Assembly: GCA_030267565.1 (NCBI GenBank)
Contig: BRXU01000037.1
Span: forward strand, 186,001-250,000
Direction of reading: 5' to 3'
Length of the DNA: 64,000 nt
DNA from: Pleodorina starrii
Lineage: Eukaryota; Chlorophyta; Chlorophyceae; Chlamydomonadales; Volvocaceae
In this document: piece by piece, positions 36,853 through 48,000 of the stretch
How the letters are laid out: each line of letters opens with the position of its first letter
How positions within the stretch are numbered: the stretch's first letter is position 1
Position numbers and translations under genes: made by a program
The notes under the pieces: generated by a model
Told to the model about the DNA's origin: nothing
Databases searched by the model: none
What the model saw: only the letters and a program-made list of their open reading frames with translations

Positions 36853-37967
36853 GCACAGTCAACAACCTGCAGGCCTACATCGACAAGATCAAGACCGGCC
36901 AGGCGAATCCCGCAAACGTTCCACTGTTCTGTAAGCTGTCAGAGCCTCCGACCACGAAATCGAACGCAAAGGGCCTGATGTGGCTACTTCGACAAGGTGG
37001 AAGTCCATGGCATCACGCCTGCACCCGCCCTCACCATGTAAGTAACCCTTATATTCAAAAAAGGGTGCACTCGAGCATTTCACAGCGCAACCCCTTGTCT
37101 TAAGATGGCCAGCTGCATTCATGGCTGGCACGTCCCTATGGACACGCGGCCCAGCGGCCAGCATGCATGTGGCAAGCAGCCGCACCCGCCACGCCGCCAG
37201 GTTTGTATTAGCAAATTCCAATTCAGCAGGAGCTGTACGAGTTTGACGCACGGTTTTGCAGGGTGCCTGCTCGATGGCCGATGCCTCTCCCAGGTTCAAC
37301 ACCCGCGTCACACTGCCCATCTTGTTGCCTCGAAGGGATGATCAGCAAGTCGGCGCTGCCCAAGCATCCCAAGACGGTCTTGTCTGTCGGCTTGTCTGAC
37401 AGCTGGACCGACACGGTGGAGTACCTGTGGTGCCACTTCACAGGTTCGTCTTGCAAACGGGAAAGCAAGTGACACGTTTGGGTGCTATGACTCATCCATG
37501 GCACACTCTGATGCTCGTGCTCTGTGTCTTTTGCAGACGTCAAGATCTGCCAGTCCACGCTGGACTGGCTGGGCATCACCATGACACAGTTGCAGACGAA
37601 GAAGGCCAGCCAACCTCTGCTGGCAAGCCGGCCAGCCAGCAGGTGAAGCCCGGTGAGATGGCGGTACACACCCGTGCATGCCTGCAGGCTTCCCCCTTGG
37701 TGAGAATTGCGTAGTCAATCAAAACGGCTTTTTGGTTGTAAGGAGTTGTGCTAAGCAACGCTTTTGTTGACCGATGTGTTACAGAAGCGGAATGGCGACT
37801 TCGACTCGGAGCTGGAGGAGCTGGAGGACCTTGCCAGGGCCGCCGCTAATAACAAGAAGCAGATGGCAAAGGCAAAGGCGGTGGTGCAGGCAGCAGCGGT
37901 GGTGATGGCGGCGGGGGGGAGAGAGGCCGGAAAAGAAGACGGGGCCGGGCCAGAGTGCAATGTGTAG
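36853..37967 (+). pseudogene. Unidentified four-exon gene relic, copy 1
   Basis: Exons with good splice sites: about 36853-37037 (donor GTAAGT), 37261-37441 (acceptor TTTTGCAG), 37536-37643 (TTTTGCAG, donor GTGAAG) and 37784-37967 (GTTACAG). Segments read VNNLQAYIDKIKTGQANP, GYFDKVEVHGITPAP, TLPILLP, SWTDTVEYLWCHFT, DVKICQSTLDWLGIT and a charged C-terminus KRNGDFDSELEELEDLARAA. Frames change inside the first two exons, so it is broken as sequenced. I do not recognise the family. It ends 40 bp before the subterminal array and so may be cargo of the CACTA-like element. A + frame at 36452-36643 may be an earlier exon. Confidence 0.5.
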
Positions 37968-37976
37968 ATTCATGTT

Positions 37977-37998
37977 ATAGGGTTTAGGGTTTTAGGGT
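37977..37998 (+). repeat. Short telomere-like stretch
   Basis: TATAGGGTTTAGGGTTTTAGGG contains TTTAGGG and TTTTAGGG units, the two green-algal telomere types. It is only about 2.5 units long and may be coincidence. It is duplicated at 41432. Confidence 0.5.
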
Positions 37999-38009
37999 AT
38001 TACTCGCCC

Positions 38010-38610
38010 GGTAGTCATGGAGTGCACGCGTGCAATGACCGGTTCTGGTCATGTTGGAACGTACGGCAGTCATGGGGTGCACGTGCACAATGACCGGTTC
38101 CGGTCATGTTGGAACGTACGGCAGTCATGGGGTGCACGCGCGCAATGACCGGTTTTGGTCATGTTGGACTGTACGGCAGTCATGTAATGTAAGCGTAATA
38201 TGACAGTCCATGGTCATGTGTGTATGATGATGCAGATCATGACCGAATTCATGGCCGAATTCATGAACAACTTACAGTGCGCAACATGACTGGAAACCGT
38301 CATGTAGGCACCTGCCAGTCATAAATTGAGTCCAGCCAGTCATGAAATTGGGTCATGACTGTGGTCATGAATGTGGTCATGATTGCTGTTTTCCATGACC
38401 AGTTCCAGTCATCTTATGCAGCCCATGGCGCAATGCATGACCCATATCATGACCAGGGGCATGACTGCCCAACATGACCAGTGCACAACATGAACACATC
38501 TATGAATAGCACTTCATGACTGCAGGCACTTCATGACTGGCCGCATGACTGGGTTCATGAACGGGTTCATGACCCGGATAGCGCTGTATGACTGGGCCGT
38601 TCCCCGAGTG
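38010..38610 (-). mobile_element. CACTA-like right terminus, copy 1
   Basis: An array of CAGTCATG / CATGACTG / TCATGACC motifs includes three ~66-bp units around GGTGCACGCG...GACCGGTT. It finishes with CTGGGCCGTTCCCCGAGTG at 38610. The flank is TAAGGGGATCTCCGGGG, i.e. minisatellite, matching the TAA at the left terminus 1697-1699. Confidence 0.65.
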
Positions 38611-38667
38611 TAAGGGGATCTCCGGGGAACTCCGGGTCCTTCGGGGGCCTCTGGGCGCCTCCGGGGG
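38611..38667. repeat. Minisatellite remnant at the duplication junction
   Basis: About 50 bp of the 10-bp repeat, including GATCTCCGGGGAACTCCGGG, end where the second copy of the duplication begins in the gag gene. Confidence 0.85.
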
Positions 38668-38724
38668 GCTTCCCGGGGGGCTTAGCAACCTTCCGGCTCT
38701 CAGCTGCGGCCTTGATGGCCTTCT

Positions 38725-39309
38725 TCAGCGCCTTCTGCTCTTGGCCGCGTAGGGCGTTCCCCGTATCTGGCCCACGACATCCCACCCGTGGTGGTGCGCG
38801 ATGACCAGCTCTTTTGCCTGCTGCTCGAAGACTTCTTGCGTCTTGCGAACCGCCTCCTCCATCGCCTCCGCGCGCTCCGCCCGGTTAGCCGCGGGAGCAT
38901 CAACGACCGCGCGCCACTTGAGCTGCACGTCTGCGAACACGTCGTGTAAGTGAACCAGACGCTGCCGCTGTCCGATGAGCGACTTGTTCCCTTTGCCCTC
39001 TGAGGCGCCGAAGTCGCAATCGTAGTCCGGCAGGACCATGCGTTGCCTCTTTGGGGCCGGCTCCACTCTCTCCCGCTGTTCAAGCAGCATTCGCTGTGTC
39101 AATAAATGGAGGAGCTGCTGGTGCTCGTGCACCGCATCCATGTACTGCGCGTAAGCCTCGCGTAGCTGCCCGGTCAAAATTTTTCCCGGATCCGTCACAA
39201 GTTGCACCTTTGCAGCTTTGACATTTTTGTGTTCCAAAAGAGCGTTAAGACGCTTCGATGCTTCCTCTGCGAGAGAGCCCAGCTGGTCGGACGCAAGGTC
39301 AATGTCCAT
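38725..39309 (-). pseudogene. Gag-like gene, second copy, truncated
   Basis: Same protein as the first copy with few substitutions (SLAEEA for SLVEEA, VHEH for VREH). The alternative-frame continuation runs into minisatellite after KVAKPPGK, so the zinc knuckle is lost. Confidence 0.65.
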
Positions 39310-39824
39310 TGTTAAAATTAATGGTGAGGGCCGGCTACCGCGAACGCTATCGCTCAGGCCATAATGCCCACAGCCTCGCAGCAACCACCCTATGTAGCTA
39401 CAAAACCCGAAAATCACTCCTCCACGCCTTCGCGGACACCTTAACTGGCACCATGTGCCGTACCAACGCCCTTATGAGGGCACAACTCCTCTGAGTTCAC
39501 AGAAAACCTTGGTTTTCTAGCGTTGCACTCAGAAAACCTTCAGCTTGTAACATCATCATCAGCTATGCGACATACTTCTCGTCCGCACTGGAAATCAAGC
39601 ACACAAAACATATAAACACCTCCTTGTGTTATGTCACTTGCGGGCTACCGTGCGCTCGGCCCACAGCACCCAACAGCCCAACAGCACATTGGATCCACAT
39701 GGATCCAAAAGTCCCAAAAGCGACTGAGTGGTAACTGTGTTAGCTTCCTTGCTTTCCTTTCATCAAAGCCTTACAATACATATATGTTTATTAGCTTATA
39801 AATGGCGCTGTAGTTCTGCGTGCC

Positions 39825-40049
39825 CTAACAGTTCTCTCCGGTCGGGCAACAATTTGCAATGGACGCACCATAGGTCGGCTCCGTAGACAGAACATAAATT
39901 GATAAATTGAGGTCGTCCTTACACCGGTTCTCGTCGGCTATCTGCACCATGCTTTGGGCGGCCAGAGGCGTACTTCGACCAGCGGAGACTGCAAAATGGA
40001 CAGTGCATGCGTTGCGGGCCGTGGCTGCTTGCTGGAAGGCCGAACTCAA
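39825..40049 (-). pseudogene. Possible pherophorin C-terminal relic, copy 2
   Basis: Same open frame as 36370-36594 in the duplicate, ending CCPTGENC and stop. Confidence 0.35.
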
Positions 40050-40307
40050 CCTTATCGACGTCTACGAGGAAACAATGCTGCCGGAGATAGATAGCTAGGT
40101 TCGTGGACAAAGTCAATGTGCCCGAAGCGTCTTTGACTTTCCTCGTAGACATTGCAAGAGCCGCACTGGGACTCAAGTGATACCGACTTCATGCAAGCTT
40201 TTAGATGTTAATATTCCTTCAGTGGAGCTAATATCAGGGAACACTGTTGACATTGTTGTTATTGCTGTTCATGTGCAGGTGATGCCGCGGGCTGGCAAGC
40301 TCTGCAG

Positions 40308-41422
40308 GCACAGTCAACAACCTGCAGGCCTACATCGACAAGATCAAGACCGGCCAGGCGAATCCCGCAAACGTTCCACTGTTCTGTAAGCTGTCAGAGC
40401 CTCCGACCACGAAATCGAACGCAAAGGGCCTGATGTGGCTACTTCGACAAGGTGGAAGTCCATGGCATCACGCCTGCACCCGCCCTCACCATGTAAGTAA
40501 CCCTTATATTCAAAAAAGGGTGCACTCGAGCATTTCACAGCGCAACCCCTTGTCTTAAGATGGCCAGCTGCATTCATGGCTGGCACGTCCCTATGGACAC
40601 GCGGCCCAGCGGCCAGCATGCATGTGGCAAGCAGCCGCACCCGCCACGCCGCCAGGTTTGTATTAGCAAATTCCAATTCAGCAGGAGCTGTACGAGTTTG
40701 ACGCACGGTTTTGCAGGGTGCCTGCTCGATGGCCGATGCCTCTCCCAGGTTCAACACCCGCGTCACACTGCCCATCTTGTTGCCTCGAAGGGATGATCAG
40801 CAAGTCGGCGCTGCCCAAGCATCCCAAGACGGTCTTGTCTGTCGGCTTGTCTGACAGCTGGACCGACACGGTGGAGTACCTGTGGTGCCACTTCACAGGT
40901 TCGTCTTGCAAACGGGAAAGCAAGTGACACGTTTGGGTGCTATGACTCATCCATGGCACACTCTGATGCTCGTGCTCTGTGTCTTTTGCAGACGTCAAGA
41001 TCTGCCAGTCCACGCTGGACTGGCTGGGCATCACCATGACACAGTTGCAGACGAAGAAGGCCAGCCAACCTCTGCTGGCAAGCCGGCCAGCCAGCAGGTG
41101 AAGCCCGGTGAGATGGCGGTACACACCCGTGCATGCCTGCAGGCTTCCCCCTTGGTGAGAATTGCGTAGTCAATCAAAACGGCTTTTTGGTTGTAAGGAG
41201 TTGTGCTAAGCAACGCTTTTGTTGACCGATGTGTTACAGAAGCGGAATGGCGACTTCGACTCGGAGCTGGAGGAGCTGGAGGACCTTGCCAGGGCCGCCG
41301 CTAATAACAAGAAGCAGATGGCAAAGGCAAAGGCGGTGGTGCAGGCAGCAGCGGTGGTGATGGCGGCGGGGGGGAGAGAGGCCGGAAAAGAAGACGGGGC
41401 CGGGCCAGAGTGCAATGTGTAG
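40308..41422 (+). pseudogene. Unidentified four-exon gene relic, copy 2
   Basis: Duplicate of 36853-37967 at offset 3,455. The same splice sites and the same frame breaks are present, so the damage predates the duplication. Confidence 0.5.
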
Positions 41423-41464
41423 ATTCATGTTATAGGGTTTAGGGTTTTAGGGTATTACTCGCCC

Positions 41465-42065
41465 GGTAGTCATGGAGTGCACGCGTGCAATGACCGGTTC
41501 TGGTCATGTTGGAACGTACGGCAGTCATGGGGTGCACGTGCACAATGACCGGTTCCGGTCATGTTGGAACGTACGGCAGTCATGGGGTGCACGCGCAAAA
41601 TGACCGGTTTTGGTCATGTTGGACTGTACGGCAGTCATGTAATGTAAGCGTAATATGACAGTCCATGGTCATGTGTGTATGATGATGCAGATCATGACCG
41701 AATTCATGGCCGAATTCATGAACAACTTACAGTGCGCAACATGACTGGAAACCGTCATGTAGGCACCTGCCAGTCATAAATTGAGTCCAGCCAGTCATGA
41801 AATTGGGTCATGACTGTGGTCATGAATGTGGTCATGATTGCTGTTTTCCATGACCAGTTCCAGTCATCTTATGCAGCCCATGGCGCAATGCATGACCCAT
41901 ATCATGACCAGGGGCATGACTGCCCAACATGACCAGTGCACAACATGAACACATCTATGAATAGCACTTCATGACTGCAGGCACTTCATGACTGGCCGCA
42001 TGACTGGGTTCATGAACGGGTTCATGACCCGGATAGCGCTGTATGACTGGGCCGTTCCCCGAGTG
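41465..42065 (-). mobile_element. CACTA-like right terminus, copy 2
   Basis: Duplicate of 38010-38610, ending CCGTTCCCCGAGTG at 42065. TAA (42066-42068) and the long minisatellite follow. Confidence 0.65.
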
Positions 42066-45000
42066 TAAGGGGATCTCCGGGGAACTCCGGGTCCTTCGGG
42101 GGCCTCCGGGCGCCTTCGGGGGCCTCCGGGGGCCTCCGGGGGCCTTCGGGGGCCTCCGGGGGCCTTCGGGGGCCTCCGGGGGCCTTCGGGGGCCTTCGGG
42201 GACCTCCGGAAGCCTTCGGGGGCCTTCGGGGGCCTCCGGGGGCCTTTGGGGGCCTCCGGGGGCCTTCGGGGGCCTTTGGGGGCCTCCAGGGGTCTTCGGG
42301 GGCCTCCAGGGGCCTCCGGGGGCCTTCGGGGGCCTTCGGGGGCCTCCGGGGGCCTTCGGGGGCCTTCGGGGGCGTACGGGGGCCTTCGGGGGCCTACGGG
42401 GGCCTCCGGGGGCCTTTGGGGGCCTTCGGGGGCCTTTGGGGGCCTCCGGGGGCCTTCGGGGACCTCCGGAAGCCTTCGGGGGCCTTCGGGGGCCTCCGGG
42501 GGCCTTTGGGGGCCTTCGGGGGCCTTTGGGGGCCTTCGGGGGCCTCCGGGGGCCTACGGGGGCATTTAGGGGCCTCCGGGGGCCTTCGGGGGCCTTCGGG
42601 GGCCTCCGGGGGCTTTCGGGGCCTTCGGGGACCTTCGGGGGCCTCCGGGGGCCTCCGGGGGCCTTTGAGGGCCTTCGGGGGCCTTTGGGGGCCTTCGGGG
42701 GCCTCCGGGGACCTCCGGAAGCCTTCCGGGGCCTCCGGGGGCCTTTGGGGGCCTCCGGGGGTCTTCGGGGGCCTCCGGGGGCCTCCGGGGGCCTCCGGGG
42801 GCCTCCGGGAGCCTTCGGGGGCCTTCGGGGGCCTCCGGGAGCCTTGGGGGGCATTTGGGGGTCTCCGGGGGTCTTCGGGGGCCTCCGTGGGCCTCCGTGG
42901 GCCTCCGTGGGCCTCCGTGGGCCTCCGTGGGCCTCCGGGGGCCTTCAGGGGCCTCCCGGGGCCCCTAAGGGGATCTCCGGGGAACTCCGGGTCCTTCGGG
43001 GGCCTCCGGGCGCCTCCGGGGGCCTCCGGGGGCCTTCGGGGGCCATCGGGGGCCTCCGGGGGCCTCTGGCGGCCTTCAGGGGCCTCCGGGGGTCTTCGGG
43101 GGCCTCCGTGGGCCTTCGGGGGCCTTCGGGGGCCTCCGTGGGCCTTCGGGGGCCTCCGGGGGCCTCCGGGGGTCTTCGGGGGCCTCCGGGGGCCTTCGGG
43201 GGCCTCCGGGGGCCTCCGGGGGCCTTTGGGGGCCTTCGGGGGCCTTTGGGGGCATTCGGGGGCCTCCGGGGACCTCCGGAAGCCTTCGGGGGCCTTCGGG
43301 GGCCTTCGGGGGCCTTCGGGGGCCTCCGGGGGCTTTCGGGGGCCTCCGGGGGCCTTCGGGGGCCTCCGGGGGCCTTTGGGGGCCTTTGGGGGCCTTCGGG
43401 GGCCTCCGGGGACCTCCGGAAGCCTTCGGGGGCCTCCGGGGGCCTTTGGGGGCCTCCGGGGGTCTTCGGGGGCCTCCGGGGGCCTCCGGGGGCCTCCGGG
43501 AGCCTTCGGGGGCCTTCGGGGGCCTTCGGGGGCCTCCGGGAGCCTTGGGGGGCATTTGGGGGTCTCCGGGGGTCTTCGGGGGCCTCCGTGGGCCTCCGGG
43601 GGCCTCCGGGGGCCTTCAGGGGCCTTTGGGGGCCTTCGGGGGCCTTTGGGGGCCTCCGGGGGCCTTCGGGGACCTCCGGAAGCCTTCGGGGGCCTTCGGG
43701 GGCCTCCGGGGGCCTTTGGGGGCCTTCAAGGGCCTCCGGGGGCCTCCGGGGACCTTCGGGGGCCTCCGGGGGCCTCCGAGGGCCTCCGGGGGCCTACGGG
43801 GGCATTTAGGGGCCTCCGGGGGCCTTCGGGGGCCTTCGGGGGCCTCCGGGGGCTTTCGGGGGCCTCCGGGGACCTTCGGGGGCCTCCGGGGGCCTCCGGG
43901 GGCCTTTGAGGGCCTTCGGGGGCCTTTGGGGGCCTTCGGGGGCCTCCGGGGACCTCCGGAAGCCTTCGGGGGCCTCCGGGGGCCTTTGGGGGCCTCCGGG
44001 GGTCTTCGGGGGCCTCCGGGGGCCTCCGGGGGCCTCCGGGGGCCTCCGGGAGCCTTCGGGGGCCTTCGGGGGCCTCCGGGAGCCTTGGGGGGCATTTGGG
44101 GGTCTCCGGGGGTCTTCGGGGGCCTCCGTGGGCCTCCGTGGGCCTCCGTGGGCCTCCGGGGGCCTCCGGGGGCCTCCGGGGGCCTTCAGGGGCCTCCCGG
44201 GGCCCCTAAGGGGATCTCCGGGGAACTCCGGGTCCTTCGGGGGCCTCCGGGCGCCTCCGGGGGCCTCCGGGGGCCTTCGGGGGCCATCGGGGGCCTCCGG
44301 GGGCCTCTGGCGGCCTTCAGGGGCCTCCGGGGGTCTTCGGGGGCCTCCGTGGGCCTTCGGGGGCCTTCGGGGGCCTCCGTGGGCCTTCGGGGGCCTCCGG
44401 GGGCCTCCGGGGGTCTTCGGGGGCCTCCGGGGGCCTTCGGGGGCCTCCGGGGGCCTCCGGGGGCCTCTGGGGGCCTTCGGGGGCCTTTGGGGGCATTCGG
44501 GGGCCTCCGGGGACCTCCGGAAGCCTTCGGGGGCCTTCGGGGGCCTTCGGGGGCCTTCGGGGGCCTCCGGGGGCTTTCGGGGGCCTCCTGGGGCCTTCGG
44601 GGGCCTCCGGGGGCCTTTGGGGGCCTTTGGGGGCCTTCGGGGGCCTCCGGGGACCTCCGGAAGCCTTCGGGGGCCTCCGGGGGCCTTTGGGGGCCTCCGG
44701 GGGTCTTCGGGGGCCTCCGGGGGCCTCCGGGGGCCTCCGGGAGCCTTCGGGGGCCTTCGGGGGCCTTCGGGGGCCTCCGGGAGCCTTGGGGGGCATTTGG
44801 GGGTCTCCGGGGGTCTTCGGGGGCCTCCGTGGGCCTCCGGGGGCCTCCGGGGGCCTTCAGGGGCCTTCGGGGGCCTTTGGGGGCCTCCGGGGGCCTTCGG
44901 GGACCTCCGGAAGCCTTCGGGGGCCTTCGGGGGCCTCCGGGGGCCTTTGGGGGCCTTCAAGGGCCTCCGGGGGCCTCCGGGGACCTTCGGGGGCCTCCGG

Positions 45001-48000
45001 GGGCCTCCGAGGGCCTCCGGGGGCCTACGGGGGCATTTAGGGGCCTCCGGGGGCCTTCGGGGGCCTTCGGGGGCCTCCGGGGGCTTTCGGGGGCCTCCGG
45101 GGACCTTCGGGGGCCTCCGGGGGCCTCCGGGGGCCTTTGAGGGCCTTCGGGGGCCTTTGGGGGCCTTCGGGGGCCTCCGGGGACCTCCGGAAGCCTTCGG
45201 GGGCCTCCGGGGGCCTTTGGGGGCCTCCGGGGGTCTTCGGGGGCCTCCGGGGGCCTCCGGGGGCCTCCGGGGGCCTCCGGGAGCCTTCGGGGGCCTTCGG
45301 GGGCCTCCGGGAGCCTTGGGGGGCATTTGGGGGTCTCCGGGGGTCTTCGGGGGCCTCCGTGGGCCTCCGTGGGCCTCCGTGGGCCTCCGGGGGCCTCCGG
45401 GGGCCTCCGGGGGCCTTCAGGGGCCTCCCGGGGCCCCTAAGGGGATCTCCGGGGAACTCCGGGTCCTTCGGGGGCCTCCGGGCGCCTCCGGGGGCCTCCG
45501 GGGGCCTTCGGGGGCCATCGGGGGCCTCCGGGGGCCTCTGGCGGCCTTCAGGGGCCTCCGGGGGTCTTCGGGGGCCTCCGTGGGCCTTCGGGGGCCTTCG
45601 GGGGCCTCCGTGGGCCTTCGGGGGCCTCCGGGGGCCTCCGGGGGTCTTCGGGGGCCTCCGGGGGCCTTCGGGGGCCTCCGGGGGCCTCCGGGGGCCTTTG
45701 GGGGCCTTCGGGGGCCTTTGGGGGCATTCGGGGGCCTCCGGGGACCTCCGGAAGCCTTCGGGGGCCTTCGGGGGCCTTCGGGGGCCTTCGGGGGCCTCCG
45801 GGGGCTTTCGGGGGCCTCCGGGGGCCTTCGGGGGCCTCCGGGGGCCTTTGGGGGCCTTTGGGGGCCTTCGGGGGCCTCCGGGGACCTCCGGAAGCCTTCG
45901 GGGGCCTCCGGGGGCCTTTGGGGGCCTCCGGGGCCCTCCGGGGGCCTTCGGTGGACTTCGGGGGCCTCCGGGGGCCTCCGATGGCCTCCGGTGGCCTTCG
46001 GGGGCCTCCGGGAGCCTTCGGGGTCTTCGGGGGCCTCTGGGGGCCTCAGGGGGCCATCGGGGGCCTTCGGGGGCCTTTGGGGGCCTCCGGGGGCCTTCGG
46101 GGACCTCCGGAAGCCTTCGGGGGCCTTCGGGGGCCTCCGGGGGCCTTTGGGGGCCTTCGGGGGCCTTTGGGGGCCTTCGGGGGCCTCCGGGGGCCTCCGG
46201 GGGCCTACGGGGGCCTACGGGGGCATTTAGGGGCCTCCGGGGGCCTTCGGGGGCCTTCGGGGGCCTCCGGGGGCTTTCGGGGGCCTCCGGGGACCTTCGG
46301 GGGCCTCCGGGGGCCTCCGGGGGCCTTTGGGGGCCTTCGGGGGCCTTTGGGGGCCTTCGGGGGCCTCCGGGGACCTCCGGAAGCCTTCGGGGGCCTCCGG
46401 GGGCCTTTGGGGGCCTCCGGGGGTCTTCGGGGGCCTCCGGGGGCCTCCGGGGGCCTCCGGGAGCCTCCGGGAGCCTTCGGGGGCCTTCGTGGGCCTTCGG
46501 GAGCCTTGGGGGGCCTCTGGGGGCCGTCGGGGGCCTTCGGGGGCTTCCGGGGGCCTTCAGGGGCCTCCGGGGCCTTCGGGGGCCTCCGGGGGCCTCCGGG
46601 GCCTTCGGGGGCCACACCGGGACTACGGGGGCCTCCGGGGGCCTTCGGGGGCCTCCGGGGGCCTCCGGGGGCCTTCGGGGGCCTCCGGGGGCCTTCGGGG
46701 GCCATCGGGGGCCTCCGGGGGCCATCGGGGGCCTCCGGGGCCTTCGGGGGCCTGCAGGGGCCTCCGGGGCCTTCGGGGGCCTCCGGGGGCCTTCGGGGGC
46801 CTCCGGGGGCCTCCGGGGGCCTCCGGGGGCCTCCGGGGCCTCCGGGGCCCTCCGGGGGCCTTCGGGGGCCTCCGGGGCCTTCAGGGGCCTCCGCTGGACT
46901 TCGGGGGCCTCCGGGGGCCTTCGGGGGCCTCCGGTGGCCTTCGGGGGCCTCCGGTGGCCTTCGGGGGTCTCCGGGGGCCTCCGGGGGCCTCCGGGGGCCT
47001 CCGGGGGCCTTCGGGGGCCTTCGGGGGCCTCCGGGGGCCTTCGGGGGCCTCCGGGGGCCTTCGGGGGCCTCCGGGGGCCTTCGGGGGCCTCCGGGGGCCT
47101 TCGGGGGCCTCCGGGGGCCTTCGGGGGCCTCCGGTGGCCTTCGGGGGCCTCCGGGGGCCTCCGGGGGCCTCCGGGGGCCTCTTGGGTCCTTCGGGGGCCT
47201 CCGGGGGCCTTCGGGGGCCTCCGGGGGCCTTCGGGGGCCTCCGGTGGCCTTCGGGGGCCTCCGGGGGCCTTCGGGGGCCTCCGGTGGCCTTCGGGGGCCT
47301 CCGGGGGCCTCCGGGGGCCTTCGGGGGCCTCCGGGGGCCTTCGGGGGCCTCCGGGGGCCTTCGGGGGCCTCCCGGGGCCTTCGGGGGCCTCCGGGGGCCT
47401 TCGGGGGCCTCCGGGGGCCTTCGGGGGCCTTCGGGGGCCTTCGGGGGCCTCCGGGGGCCATCGGGGCCTTCGGGGGCCTCCGGGGGCCTCCGGGGGCCTC
47501 CGGGGGCCTCCAGGGGCCTTCAGGGGCCTTCGGGGGCCTTCGGGAGCCTTCGGGGGCCTCCGGGGGCCTCCGGAGCCTTCAGGGGCCTTCGGGGGCCTTC
47601 GGGGGCCTCCGGGGGCCTTCGGGGGCCTGCGGGGGCCTCCGGGGGCTTGCGGGGGCCTCCGGGGGGGGGCCTCCGGGGGCCTCCGGGGGCCTTCGGGGGC
47701 CTCGGGGGCCTTCGGGGGCCTCCGGGGGCCTTCGGGGGCCTCCGGGGGCCTTCGGGGGCCTCCGGGGGCCTTCGGGGGCCTCCGGGGGCCTTCGGGGGCC
47801 TCCGGGGGCCTTCGGGGGCCTCCGGGGGCCTTCTGGGCCTCCGGGGTCCTCCGGGGGCCTTCGGGGGCCTCCGGGGGCCTCCGGGGGCCTTCGGGGGCCT
47901 CCGGGGGCCTTCGGGGCCTCCGGGGTCCTTCGGGGGCCTCCGGGGGCCTTCGGGGGCCTCCGGGGGCCTCCGGGGGCCTTCGGGGGCCTCCGGGGGCCTT

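Larger units (their letters stand above)
35213..38657. repeat. 3,455-bp tandem duplication, first copy
   Basis: From CTTCCCGGGGGGCTTAGC, this runs through the gag gene, repeat B, two gene relics and the CACTA-like terminus into a few minisatellite units. It is repeated at a constant offset of 3,455 with only a handful of substitutions (for example 35813 a versus 39268 g). The junction lies in GGGGG-rich microhomology. Confidence 0.93.
1700..42065. mobile_element. Hypothetical giant composite CACTA-like element (TAA-flanked)
   Basis: Left flank ...GGGGGCCCCTAA (ending 1699) and right flank TAAGGGGATCTCCGGGG (starting 42066) join exactly into the uninterrupted motif found at 532 and 1153. The TAA would be a 3-bp target duplication. 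The interval would then be one element, about 36.9 kb before the internal 3,455-bp duplication, containing the LINE-split gene, the pherophorin gene and other repeats. Against this, another right terminus lies at 7417 and the target motif is itself repeated, so two or more separate elements could have hit equivalent sites. Only the termini and flanks are directly seen. Confidence 0.3.
38668..42112. repeat. 3,455-bp tandem duplication, second copy
   Basis: Begins inside the gag gene, so the zinc knuckle, the 70-bp repeats and the A-B-A end are missing from this copy. Otherwise nearly identical to 35213-38657. Confidence 0.93.

Noticed and set aside
37977..37998. Interstitial telomere as evidence of chromosome fusion
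   Set aside because: Only two to three degenerate units; too short to infer a former telomere.
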